Below are positions 7,842-15,003 of a DNA stretch of 35,162 bases, piece by piece. The position numbers and the translations under genes were made by a program. The notes below the pieces were generated by a model. The model saw nothing but the letters and a program-made list of their open reading frames with translations, was not told the origin of the DNA and made no database searches. The DNA is from Flavobacteriales bacterium (GTDB lineage Bacteria; Bacteroidota; Bacteroidia; Flavobacteriales; Flavobacteriaceae). The stretch is from the NCBI GenBank assembly GCA_004214175.1, contig SGZH01000010.1, positions 1 through 35,162 on the forward strand, given 5' to 3'. Each line of letters opens with the position of its first letter. The first letter of the stretch is position 1.

Positions 7842-9869
7842 ATGAAAACAAAATATTTAATTGGATTGGTTCTTTCTAGTGTCATTTTTTTCTCTTGTAT
7901 AGATCAAAAAAAATCAGAAAATACAGTTAACAAAGCAAATAATTTTGACTATAATGTAGAACAATTTGCAGACATTAAAGTCTTGCGTTATCAAATTCCT
8001 GGTTGGGAGAATTTAACCTTAAAAGAACAAAAGTTAGTATATTATCTTACAAAAGCTGGCTTATCTGGTAGAGATATTATCTGGGATCAAAATTACCGTC
8101 ATAACCTTACGATAAGAAAAGCACTTGAAAATATTTATTCGAACTATGAAGGTGATAGGAACAATGAAGATTGGAATAATTTTGAGGTATATCTAAAAAG
8201 AGTTTGGTTTTCAAATGGTATTCACCACCATTATTCCAATGCTAAATTTACAGCTAACTTCTCATCAGAATATTTGAGCGGTTTGTTAGCTCAAACCAAC
8301 ACGAAATTAGAAGGTGAAGCATTTGATGTAATCTTTAATGATAAAGATGCAAAAAAAGTAAATCTATCAAAGGGTGTAGATAATGTATTATTATCAGCAG
8401 TAAATCTTTACGGACCTGATGTTACTACTGCGGATGTAGAGAGTTTTTATAGTGATAAAGAATCTCCTAACAAGGATAAACCGTTATCGTTTGGTTTAAA
8501 TTCTCAGCTTGTTAAATTAAATGGAGAATTAACAGAAAGAGTATATAAATCTGGAGGATTGTATGGAACTGCAATCGATGAAATCATAAAGTGGTTAGAA
8601 TTAGCTCAAGGAGTAGCAGAAAATAAAGCACAAGGAGAAGCCTTAGGCTTATTAATTGAATATTATAAAACTGGTGATCTCCAAGTTTGGGATGATTATA
8701 ATGTTGCTTGGACGGCAGCTACAGAGGGAAATATTGATTATATAAACAGTTTTATTGAAGTTTATAATGATCCTGTTGGCTATACAGGTTCCTATGAAAC
8801 TATCGTACAAGTTAAAGATTTTGATATGTCTCAAAAAATGGCTGTTTTATCTGAAAATGCACAATGGTTTGAGGATAATTCTCCCTTGATGGATGCGCAT
8901 AAAAAGAAAAATGTAGTAGGAGTAAGTTATAAGGTAGTAAATGTAGCTGGAGAGGCTGGTGATGCTTCCCCAAGTACTCCAATTGGAGTTAATTTGCCAA
9001 ATGCAAATTGGATTCGTGCAGCAGTAGGATCTAAATCGGTATCTCTTGGAAATATTATTCACTCCTATAACAATGCAGGAAGCTCAGGACGTTTAAAAGA
9101 ATATGTAAATGACAATGAAGAGTACGAATTGGAGAAGAAACATGGACAATTAGCTGATAAATTACATACCGCTTTACATGAGGTTATAGGACATGCATCA
9201 GGTCAATTAAATCCTGGAGTTGGAGAAACTAAACAAACATTAAAAAAATATGCATCAACATTGGAAGAAGGTCGAGCAGATCTTGTAGGCTTGTACTTTT
9301 TATACCATCCAAAACTACAAGACTTAGGTTTGGTTCAGAATTGGAAAGAAGTTGGAGTAGCTGCTTATGATGGTTATATTAGAAATGGTTTAATGACTCA
9401 GTTAATTAGGCTTGAATTGGGAGATGACGTTGAAGAAGCACACATGGTAAATAGACAATGGGTGTCTGCGTGGGCTTTTGAAAAAGGAGCAGCAGATCAT
9501 GTAATTGAAAAAGTATCTAGAGATGGAAAGACCTACTTTCAAATTAATGATTATGATAAATTACATGATTTGTTTGGTCAATTATTAAGAGAAACTCAAC
9601 GAATAAAATCTGAAGGAGATTTTAAAGCAGCTGAGGCATTGGTAGAAGGTTATGGGGTTAAAGTAGACCAAGACTTACATGTAGAAGTACTAGAAAGAAA
9701 CAAACAGTTTACCTCTGCACCTTACAGCGGTTTTGTAAATCCGGTAATTGTTCCAAAAATGAACGACCTAGGAGAAATTGAAAGTTTTAGAATTACCCAA
9801 CCAAAAACCTTTAAGGATCAAATGCTTTATTATTCAACTGAATATAATTTCTTGCCCGAGGTTAACTAG
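7842..9869 (+). CDS. Dipeptidyl peptidase III lipoprotein (peptidase family M49)
   Basis: Zinc exopeptidase that removes dipeptides from peptide N-termini. The zinc motif HEVIGH is at 446-451 (His446, His451 ligands, Glu447 catalytic) and the second motif EEGRAD at 475-480 supplies Glu476. The short spacing between motifs and the total of 675 residues match the Bacteroides-type enzyme rather than the longer human form. The N-terminus has a lipoprotein signal with lipobox FFSC (Cys19), so the enzyme is anchored to a membrane facing the periplasm or the outside. It is monocistronic: it has its own -7 box and a good terminator directly behind it. It probably feeds on imported peptides. Confidence 0.95.
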   Translation: MKTKYLIGLVLSSVIFFSCIDQKKSENTVNKANNFDYNVEQFADIKVLRYQIPGWENLTLKEQKLVYYLTKAGLSGRDIIWDQNYRHNLTIRKALENIYSNYEGDRNNEDWNNFEVYLKRVWFSNGIHHHYSNAKFTANFSSEYLSGLLAQTNTKLEGEAFDVIFNDKDAKKVNLSKGVDNVLLSAVNLYGPDVTTADVESFYSDKESPNKDKPLSFGLNSQLVKLNGELTERVYKSGGLYGTAIDEIIKWLELAQGVAENKAQGEALGLLIEYYKTGDLQVWDDYNVAWTAATEGNIDYINSFIEVYNDPVGYTGSYETIVQVKDFDMSQKMAVLSENAQWFEDNSPLMDAHKKKNVVGVSYKVVNVAGEAGDASPSTPIGVNLPNANWIRAAVGSKSVSLGNIIHSYNNAGSSGRLKEYVNDNEEYELEKKHGQLADKLHTALHEVIGHASGQLNPGVGETKQTLKKYASTLEEGRADLVGLYFLYHPKLQDLGLVQNWKEVGVAAYDGYIRNGLMTQLIRLELGDDVEEAHMVNRQWVSAWAFEKGAADHVIEKVSRDGKTYFQINDYDKLHDLFGQLLRETQRIKSEGDFKAAEALVEGYGVKVDQDLHVEVLERNKQFTSAPYSGFVNPVIVPKMNDLGEIESFRITQPKTFKDQMLYYSTEYNFLPEVN

Positions 9870-9896
9870 TTTGGTAAAATATTTGTTTTACAGAAA

Positions 9897-9926
9897 AGCT
9901 TTTTGTTCTGCAAAGAGCTTTTTTTA
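9897..9926 (+). terminator. Rho-independent terminator of the DPP III gene
   Basis: AGCTTTTTG (9897-9905) pairs with CAAAGAGCT (9911-9919), nine pairs including one G-U, 5-base loop, followed by seven T (9920-9926). It overlaps the last bases of the opposing small gene. Confidence 0.8.
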
Positions 9927-10112
9927 TTGTTTTAGATAGTTTTTTAAGAGAATTAAGAGAACTACAAAAGAAACAAAGCCTATTAAAATCCAATAGGAAC
10001 CCCGATAGTATTTTTTATGTAATAACTTATCTTTTTTATAACTAAGAGTGATTAAAATTATAAAAGTAATAACAAAAAAAATTACAAAAGTCCATTGTCC
10101 AGAACTAAACAT
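9924..10112 (-). CDS. Small two-helix membrane protein, unknown function
   Basis: 62 residues with two hydrophobic segments (about 8-24 and 41-58) separated by a basic loop containing KKDKLLHKKYYRGSYW. By the positive-inside rule the loop faces the cytoplasm and both ends face the periplasm. Similar short proteins with a HKKYYxGSYW loop occur in other Flavobacteriaceae to my recollection, which supports a real gene, but I know no assigned function. Its stop codon region overlaps the T-tract of the opposite-strand terminator. Confidence 0.65.
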   Translation of the reverse strand: MFSSGQWTFVIFFVITFIILITLSYKKDKLLHKKYYRGSYWILIGFVSFVVLLILLKNYLKQ

Positions 10113-10200
10113 ATTTATGTAGATTTATATCCGTAAAAATAATCAATAAATTTCTTACGATTTATATTTTTTCTTAAAAGAAATACTTAAACAAAAAAAA

Positions 10201-10587
10201 ATGAAAAATAAAATAAAAGCAGTATACGAATTTCATAAAGCTTTTGGATTGGGAATACAAAATTCTCCCACGGCCAAATTAGATACCCATAGAAATTTAT
10301 TGCGTTATAAATTGATGCGAGAAGAAAATGAAGAATATTTAGATGCTGCGAATAATAGAGATTTGGTTGAGGTTGCAGATGCATTGGGAGATATGTTGTA
10401 TATCTTGTGTGGAACGATTATAGAACATGGTATGCAACACAAAATTGAAGAAGTATTTGATGAAATTCAAAAAAGCAATATGAGTAAACTTGGGACTGAT
10501 GGTAAACCGATTTATAGAGAAGACGGTAAGGTTTTAAAAGGTCCTAATTACTTTAAACCTGATATAAATTCAATACTAAATAAATAA
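10201..10587 (+). CDS. MazG-like/all-alpha NTP pyrophosphohydrolase
   Basis: 128 residues, cytosolic. The core EENEEYLDAANNRDLVEVADALGDMLY (about 40-66, shown here only as its EExxE and ExxD elements: EENEE and EVADALGD) is the magnesium-binding pattern of the MazG/HisE superfamily, enzymes that cleave nucleoside triphosphates to monophosphate and pyrophosphate. A C-terminal tail with SKLGTDGKPIYREDGKVLKG is typical of the phage/bacterial pyrophosphohydrolase-domain subgroup. The substrate, perhaps a non-canonical dNTP, cannot be told from sequence. Its TAA abuts the opposing ilvE stop with no base between. Confidence 0.85.
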   Translation: MKNKIKAVYEFHKAFGLGIQNSPTAKLDTHRNLLRYKLMREENEEYLDAANNRDLVEVADALGDMLYILCGTIIEHGMQHKIEEVFDEIQKSNMSKLGTDGKPIYREDGKVLKGPNYFKPDINSILNK

Positions 10588-11664
10588 TTATTGGACAGGA
10601 TATCTCCACCCAAAACTATCTTCAGATGTGTTGTGTTGAATATTCAATAATTTTGATTTGAAGATACTGGCATAACTCTCTTTGATTTTTGGTAGGTGAT
10701 ACACTTGATTTTTGTGGCTAAAGTCACTTACAGGACTTATTACCGCAGCGGTACCTGCACCAAAAATTTCTTTTAAGGTGTTATTATTGGACGCTTCTTT
10801 TAGCTCCTCAACTGTAATTTTTCTTTCTTCGACTTCTATTCCATCTCTTTTTGCTAGTGCAATTAAACTATTTCTAGTTACTCCATCCAATATTCGATCG
10901 CTAACCGGAGCGGTGATTAAGGTATCGTTTATCCTAAAGAAAACATTCATTGTTCCAGCTTCTTCCAAATACTTATGTTCTTTAGAGTCAGTCCAAATTA
11001 TTTGTTGAAACCCTTTTTCCTTTGCAAGGTTCGTAGGGTAAAATTGTGCTGCATAATTGCCAGCTGCTTTTGCAGCTCCAACACCTCCATCAGCAGATCT
11101 GCTGTAGTGTTCTGCAATAACGACCTTTACATCTCCAGCATAGTAGGCTTGTGCAGGAGAGAATAAAATTAAAAATTTATACTCGTTTGAAGGCGACGCA
11201 GAAACCTCAGCTTGGGTGGCTATTACAAATGGTCGAATGTATAATGAATTTCCAATTCCAGGCTTTATCCAATCTTTATCAAGTACTAGCATTTTTTCTA
11301 ATGCTTCGAAAAATAAGTCTTTTGGGAATTCAGGTATAGCTAATCTTTTAGAAGATTTGTTTATTCTTTTAAAATTTTCTTCGGGTCTAAATAACCATAT
11401 TTTTCCTTGATCATCTTTATAAGCTTTCATTCCCTCAAAAACTGCTTGACCATAATGAAAGACTTTAGAAGCAGGAGATATGGATAAATTTCCAAAAGGT
11501 TTTATGATTGGATTTACCCATGATCCATCAGTATAATCACATTCAAACATGTAATCTGTAAAAACATGACCAAATTTTAAGTTTTTAAAATCTACGCTGT
11601 TTATTTTTGAGTTTACTATGTTTTCTATGGTCAAAGGTGAAGATTTTTGATAGATCATAAACAT
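10588..11664 (-). CDS. ilvE: Branched-chain-amino-acid aminotransferase
   Basis: Class IV PLP enzyme that reversibly transfers amino groups between glutamate and leucine, isoleucine or valine. The family marks are GQAVFEGMKAY near residue 80, the PLP lysine in GGVGAAKAAGNYAAQFY (about Lys199), EEAGTMNVFF, LDGVTRNSLI and GAGTAAVISPV. Full length (~358) for the BCAT2-like subgroup. Start choice: a TTG three bases upstream (11667) extends the frame but is unlikely; ATG at 11664 or ATG at 11658 (MIYQKSS) are the real options, and a TACTTTTG box at 11678-11685 leaves a very short leader for either. It is divergent from the DUF4920 gene and ends back-to-back with the pyrophosphohydrolase gene. Confidence 0.95.
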   Translation of the reverse strand: MFMIYQKSSPLTIENIVNSKINSVDFKNLKFGHVFTDYMFECDYTDGSWVNPIIKPFGNLSISPASKVFHYGQAVFEGMKAYKDDQGKIWLFRPEENFKRINKSSKRLAIPEFPKDLFFEALEKMLVLDKDWIKPGIGNSLYIRPFVIATQAEVSASPSNEYKFLILFSPAQAYYAGDVKVVIAEHYSRSADGGVGAAKAAGNYAAQFYPTNLAKEKGFQQIIWTDSKEHKYLEEAGTMNVFFRINDTLITAPVSDRILDGVTRNSLIALAKRDGIEVEERKITVEELKEASNNNTLKEIFGAGTAAVISPVSDFSHKNQVYHLPKIKESYASIFKSKLLNIQHNTSEDSFGWRYPVQ

Positions 11665-11677
11665 CAATTTTCAAGCC

Positions 11678-11685
11678 CAAAAGTA
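11678..11685 (-). promoter_or_regulatory. Predicted -7 box (TACTTTTG) of ilvE
   Basis: Exact TAnnTTTG match on the minus strand; predicted start near 11671, only 6 to 12 bases before the candidate ATGs, so ilvE mRNA may be nearly leaderless. Confidence 0.5.
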
Positions 11686-11719
11686 ATTAATTTAAGCCTA
11701 TTTTTACTTAAAATTATAT

Positions 11720-11727
11720 TAATTTTG
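11720..11727 (+). promoter_or_regulatory. Predicted -7 box (TAATTTTG) of the DUF4920 gene
   Basis: Exact TAnnTTTG match 24 bases before the ATG at 11751; predicted leader about 17 bases. Confidence 0.45.
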
Positions 11728-11750
11728 TAATAAATTAAAATATTTGAAAC

Positions 11751-12224
11751 ATGAAAAAACGAATCTTGCTATTATCGATATTTACACTATTATTTGCTTG
11801 TAAAACTGAACATAAAAAAGAACTTTCTTATTTATCGTTTGGTAGGGAAATTTCCAATAAAGAAATACTTTCAAACGATCAAGTTGTTGAAACTTATAAA
11901 AATCTTAAAGTAGGTGATACAATAAATATGAAATTTTCAGCCACTGTAAATGAAGTTTGCCAAGTAAAAGGATGTTGGATGCTCCTTGATATTGGTGCTG
12001 AGGAAGCTATGGTCAAATTTAAAGATTATGGTTTTTTTATGCCTAAAAACATTGTTAACAAAGAAGTTATTGTGAATGGTAAGGCTTTTGTATCTGAAAT
12101 TTCAGTTGATGAACAACGCCATTATGCAGAGGATGCAGGAAAAAGTGATGATGAAATAGCAAAAATTATTGAGGTTAAAAAAACATTGTCACTAGAGGCC
12201 GACGGAGTCCTCCTAATTGAGTGA
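11751..12224 (+). CDS. DUF4920 domain lipoprotein
   Basis: 157 residues. The N-terminus (MKKRILLLSIFTLLFAC) is a lipoprotein signal with lipobox LFAC, Cys17. The body fits DUF4920: a small OB-like beta domain with the conserved EVCQVKGCWMLLD segment (about 68-80) and KFKDYGFFMPKN. The two Cys of CQVKGC could bind metal or form a disulfide. Family function is unknown. A possible 28-codon frame and then mnmD follow closely, so cotranscription with mnmD is plausible although the functions are unrelated. Confidence 0.85.
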   Translation: MKKRILLLSIFTLLFACKTEHKKELSYLSFGREISNKEILSNDQVVETYKNLKVGDTINMKFSATVNEVCQVKGCWMLLDIGAEEAMVKFKDYGFFMPKNIVNKEVIVNGKAFVSEISVDEQRHYAEDAGKSDDEIAKIIEVKKTLSLEADGVLLIE

Positions 12225-12226
12225 GG

Positions 12227-12313
12227 ATGAACTATTACACTTACCTCAGTGTCCTATTGTTCTTTGAAGCTTGGTTAAGGAACGATTTCGAGCATTTAAA
12301 AGTTATTAATTGA
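12227..12313 (+). CDS. Candidate 28-codon small ORF between the DUF4920 gene and mnmD
   Basis: ATG at 12227 lies 2 bases after the DUF4920 stop, and the frame ends in TGA at 12311-12313, overlapping the TTG start proposed for mnmD at 12310. The product would begin MNYYTYLSVLLFFEAWL: an aromatic, hydrophobic first half and a charged second half. It might act as a translational-coupling leader for mnmD. A 28-codon frame can easily be chance, so this is tentative. Confidence 0.25.
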   Translation: MNYYTYLSVLLFFEAWLRNDFEHLKVIN

Positions 12314-12990
12314 GTAATATTTTGAAACGAGAAATAATCATTACAAAGGATGGTTCTTCAACTATTCATATTCCAGAATGGAATGAGCAATATCATTCTA
12401 AACATGGAGCAATACAAGAATCGAAACATGTATTTATTGAAAAGGGTCTCTATTATTACCTTCAGAATAATACCACTTCAGCCCTAAATATCTTAGAAGT
12501 TGGATTTGGAACAGGTTTAAATGCAATAATTACTTTATTAGAATCTAATAGACTTCAACAATCTATTCATTACACTGGTGTAGAGGCTTATCCGGTCGAA
12601 ATGTCCGAAATTAAAAAATTAAACTATTCGGTTGAGCTAAATTGTTCAAAAAAAGATTATAATAATTTACATCAAAGTCAATGGGAAAAAAAAATAGTTT
12701 TCGATCAATTTTTCTCTCTTGAAAAACGAAAACAATTGTTTTCTGAAATTGTAGATAAGAATAGATATCATATCATTTATTTTGATGCCTTTGGAGCGAG
12801 GGTTCAACCAGATTTATGGACAAAATATATTTTTATAAAAATGTATGATGCTCTGATTCTGGGAGGAGTTCTCGTCACTTATTCTGCCAAGGGAAGCGTA
12901 AGAAGAGCAATGCAATCTTCAGGGTTTTTAGTAGAAAGACTTCCAGGTCCCCGAGGAAAAAGAGAGATGTTGAGAGCAACTAAAGTATAA
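12310..12990 (+). CDS. mnmD: tRNA (mnm5s2U34) methyltransferase MnmD
   Basis: SAM-dependent methyltransferase (DUF752) that completes mnm5s2U at tRNA wobble position 34; in many bacteria it is separate from the MnmC oxidase domain, as here. Visible marks: PEWNEQYHSKHGAIQES near the N-terminus, the SAM loop LEVGFGTGLNA (about 62-72), YFDAFGARVQPDLW as the catalytic D-A-F region, VTYSAKGSVRRAMQ, and the C-terminal LPGPRGKREMLRA. There is no usable ATG. An in-frame stop at 12307-12309 limits the start to TTG at 12310, or TTG at 12322, which would give MKREII and resembles orthologue N-termini as I recall them. Either way it uses a TTG start. Confidence 0.92.
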   Translation: MSNILKREIIITKDGSSTIHIPEWNEQYHSKHGAIQESKHVFIEKGLYYYLQNNTTSALNILEVGFGTGLNAIITLLESNRLQQSIHYTGVEAYPVEMSEIKKLNYSVELNCSKKDYNNLHQSQWEKKIVFDQFFSLEKRKQLFSEIVDKNRYHIIYFDAFGARVQPDLWTKYIFIKMYDALILGGVLVTYSAKGSVRRAMQSSGFLVERLPGPRGKREMLRATKV

Positions 12991-13029
12991 GTATTAAGAT
13001 TATAATTAAATTATTGTTGAAAAAAATTA

Positions 13030-13070
13030 ATGACATTATGACATTTAAATACAAATGGCAGTACTTTTGC
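13030..13070 (+). promoter_or_regulatory. grpE-dnaJ control region: sigma-54-like site overlapping a TAnnTTTG box
   Basis: TGGCAGTACTTTTGCT (13056-13071) fits the sigma-54 consensus TGGCACGnnnnTTGCW at all but two fixed positions, with the exact GG-N10-GC spacing (13057-58 and 13069-70). TACTTTTG inside it (13062-13069) also fits the primary-sigma -7 box. Just upstream ATGACATT occurs twice in tandem (13030-13037, 13038-13045). Which polymerase is used cannot be decided from sequence alone. Predicted start about 13076 (primary sigma) or 13082 (sigma-54). Confidence 0.55.
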
Positions 13071-13103
13071 TCTAAGGTAAATTATATATAAAATAACTCA
13101 TTT

Positions 13104-13649
13104 ATGAGCAAAAAAAATAAGAAAGAGAAGGATTTGGTCGAGGATGAAATTCTAACTGCAGAAAAAGACTCAACTCCCGAAGAAGATTTGAATAAAAAAG
13201 ATCCGTTAGCGGTTTTGAAATCAGATTTGGAGAAAGAAAAAGATAAAAATTTAAGACTCTTCGCAGAATTTGAAAATTTTAGAAAACGGACTAGTAAAGA
13301 ACGTATCGAATTATTTTCAACAGCAAGTGAAAGTGTAATGAGTTCATTACTTCCTGTACTCGATGATTTTGATAGAGCTTTACAGGAAATTGAAAAGTCT
13401 GATGAATCTGGGCATCTCAAAGGGATTCTTTTGATTAGTAACAAACTGCGTGAGACACTCAAAATAAAGGGTTTAAAACCTGTTGGTACTGAAAAAGGTG
13501 ATGTTTTTAATGCTGATATCCATGAAGCAATTACCCAAATACCTGCTCCAACAGATGATCTTAAAGGGAAAGTAATAGATATCATTGAAAAAGGTTATTT
13601 ATTAGGCGATAAAATTATACGTTTCCCTAAGGTAGTTATCGGTCAATAA
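13104..13649 (+). CDS. grpE: Nucleotide exchange factor GrpE
   Basis: 181 residues, cytosolic dimer that releases ADP from DnaK. A charged disordered N-terminus (about 1-45) is followed by the long coiled-coil helix (about 46-80, with [16 protein letters not shown]) and the C-terminal beta domain ending with [17 protein letters not shown], the standard GrpE signature. ATG at 13104 follows a plausible heat-shock control region. dnaJ follows after 32 bases, so grpE-dnaJ form one operon; dnaK is not in the window. Confidence 0.96.
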   Translation: MSKKNKKEKDLVEDEILTAEKDSTPEEDLNKKDPLAVLKSDLEKEKDKNLRLFAEFENFRKRTSKERIELFSTASESVMSSLLPVLDDFDRALQEIEKSDESGHLKGILLISNKLRETLKIKGLKPVGTEKGDVFNADIHEAITQIPAPTDDLKGKVIDIIEKGYLLGDKIIRFPKVVIGQ

Positions 13650-13681
13650 AAAAATATAAATATTCAAATAGCGAAGTCAAA

Positions 13682-14791
13682 TTGAAAGAAGATTTTTATA
13701 GCATATTAGGAGTTTCAAAAGGAGCTTCGGCCTCTGAAATAAAAAAAGCATACCGCAAAAAAGCAATTGAATTTCATCCGGATAAAAATCCGGGTGATAC
13801 TAAAGCTGAAGAAAAATTTAAACAAGCAGCTGAGGCCTATGAGGTTCTGAGTGATGCTGATAAAAAAGCCAAATACGACCGTTTTGGTCATCAAGCTTTC
13901 GAAGGTGGTAGTGGTTTTGGTGGATTTGGCGGAGGTGGCATGAATATGGAAGATATATTTAGCCAATTTGGTGATATTTTTGGCGGAGGTGGCTTCGGTG
14001 GTTTTGGCGGTGGTCGAAGAGCACAAACCAAGGGCAGTAACTTAAGGATAAGAGTAAAACTAACTCTAGAAGAGATAGCTAATGGAGTTGAAAAAAAAAT
14101 CAAAGTAAAACGAAAAAAAGTTGCAAAAGGTACTACCTATAAAACTTGTGCGACTTGTAATGGTAGTGGCCAAGTAACCCGAATCCAAAACACTATATTA
14201 GGTAGAATGCAAACTTCTGCACCTTGTAATTCTTGTAATGGTTCAGGACAAACTATTGATAGAAAACCATCCAATGCTGATTTGCATGGAATGTTACAAA
14301 CTGAAGAAACGGTTTCAATAAAAATACCAGCCGGAGTTGTAGAAGGTATGCAGCTGAAGGTGTCTGGAAAAGGAAATGAAGCACCTGGAAATAGTATATC
14401 AGGTGATTTGCTGGTTGCTATAGAAGAACTTCCTCACGCCACTTTGCAGCGGGAAGGTGATAATTTACACCACGATTTATACATTAGTTTTTCAGATGCT
14501 GTTTTAGGAAGTTCAAAAGAAATAGATACGGTAAATGGAAAGGTAAGAATTAAGATAGAACAAGGTGTACAAAGTGGTAAAATTCTTCGACTCCGAAATA
14601 AAGGAATCCCTAGTATTAACAACTATGGTTCAGGTGATTTACTTGTTCATATAAATGTATGGACACCAAAAACATTAAATAAAGAGCAAAAGGAATTTTT
14701 TAAAAAAATGAGTGTAGACGATAACTTTCAACCTAACCCAGAGAAAGGGGAAAAATCTTTTTTTGAAAAAGTTAAAGATATGTTTTCGTGA
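13682..14791 (+). CDS. dnaJ: Chaperone DnaJ with a two-motif (half) zinc domain
   Basis: 369 residues. J domain (about 2-68) with HPD at 32-34 that stimulates DnaK ATPase; Gly/Phe-rich linker (about 72-112); zinc region; then C-terminal substrate-binding domains. Instead of the four CxxCxGxG motifs of E. coli DnaJ only two remain: CATCNGSG (Cys156, Cys159) and CNSCNGSG (Cys182, Cys185), which correspond to motifs 2 and 3 and can form one zinc centre. Where motifs 1 and 4 should be there are no cysteines (AKGTTYKT and KPSNADLH). I recall the same in other Flavobacteriia, so it is likely lineage-wide rather than decay. The start is TTG at 13682: the J domain begins at residue 2 and no ATG lies upstream in range. 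Confidence 0.95.
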   Translation: MKEDFYSILGVSKGASASEIKKAYRKKAIEFHPDKNPGDTKAEEKFKQAAEAYEVLSDADKKAKYDRFGHQAFEGGSGFGGFGGGGMNMEDIFSQFGDIFGGGGFGGFGGGRRAQTKGSNLRIRVKLTLEEIANGVEKKIKVKRKKVAKGTTYKTCATCNGSGQVTRIQNTILGRMQTSAPCNSCNGSGQTIDRKPSNADLHGMLQTEETVSIKIPAGVVEGMQLKVSGKGNEAPGNSISGDLLVAIEELPHATLQREGDNLHHDLYISFSDAVLGSSKEIDTVNGKVRIKIEQGVQSGKILRLRNKGIPSINNYGSGDLLVHINVWTPKTLNKEQKEFFKKMSVDDNFQPNPEKGEKSFFEKVKDMFS

Positions 14792-14815
14792 CCATAAGAT
14801 TTAAAAAAAAATTAC

Positions 14816-14823
14816 TATATTTG
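14816..14823 (+). promoter_or_regulatory. TATATTTG box ahead of the hairpin pair behind dnaJ
   Basis: Exact TAnnTTTG match 25 bases after the dnaJ stop. The predicted start (about 14830) falls at the base of the first hairpin, which suggests a separate short transcript. Confidence 0.4.
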
Positions 14824-14828
14824 ATTTT

Positions 14829-14855
14829 CACTACTTCGGTAGTGTAATTTTTCTT
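14829..14855 (+). terminator. Hairpin with C(UUCG)G tetraloop and T-rich tail
   Basis: CACTAC (14829-14834) and GTAGTG (14839-14844) pair perfectly around a TTCG loop closed by C-G, one of the most stable RNA tetraloops. A T-rich tail follows. It could end the dnaJ transcript, or be the 5' hairpin of a small RNA. Confidence 0.65.
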
Positions 14856-14910
14856 TTTCATAGCAATTTTTTCCCATCCTTTATTAAATTAAAGGGTGGG
14901 TTTTGTTTTT
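14830..14910 (+). ncRNA. Candidate small RNA of about 80 nt between dnaJ and the sigma-54 activator gene
   Basis: A TATATTTG promoter box, a predicted start at the foot of a UUCG hairpin, a U-rich single-stranded middle and a strong terminator hairpin together have the layout of an independent small RNA. No open frame of note is present. I did not identify the family; the Flavo-1 RNA of Flavobacteria should be compared. The alternative is simply a double terminator for dnaJ. Confidence 0.35.
14873..14910 (+). terminator. Strong 11-pair rho-independent terminator
   Basis: CCCATCCTTTA (14873-14883) pairs with TAAAGGGTGGG (14890-14900), eleven pairs with one G-U, 6-base loop, followed by TTTTGTTTTTT. 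No T-run on the other side for minus-strand use, so it acts on plus-strand transcripts. Confidence 0.85.
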
Positions 14911-15003
14911 TAGGTGTTTTTTAAAAGTTCCTTTGTGAATATAAATTCTGCTATTATTATATTATTTGTTACATTTATGAAATTCTAAATTTCGTTATAT
15001 TTT

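Noticed and set aside
12225-12309. tRNA or structured RNA in the slightly GC-richer gap before mnmD
   Set aside because: No cloverleaf, CCA end or T-arm pattern; only a poor imperfect stem was found.
13082-13585. 167-residue open frame antisense to grpE
   Set aside because: It lies entirely opposite grpE, has serine/phenylalanine-rich shadow composition and matches no family; grpE is certain.
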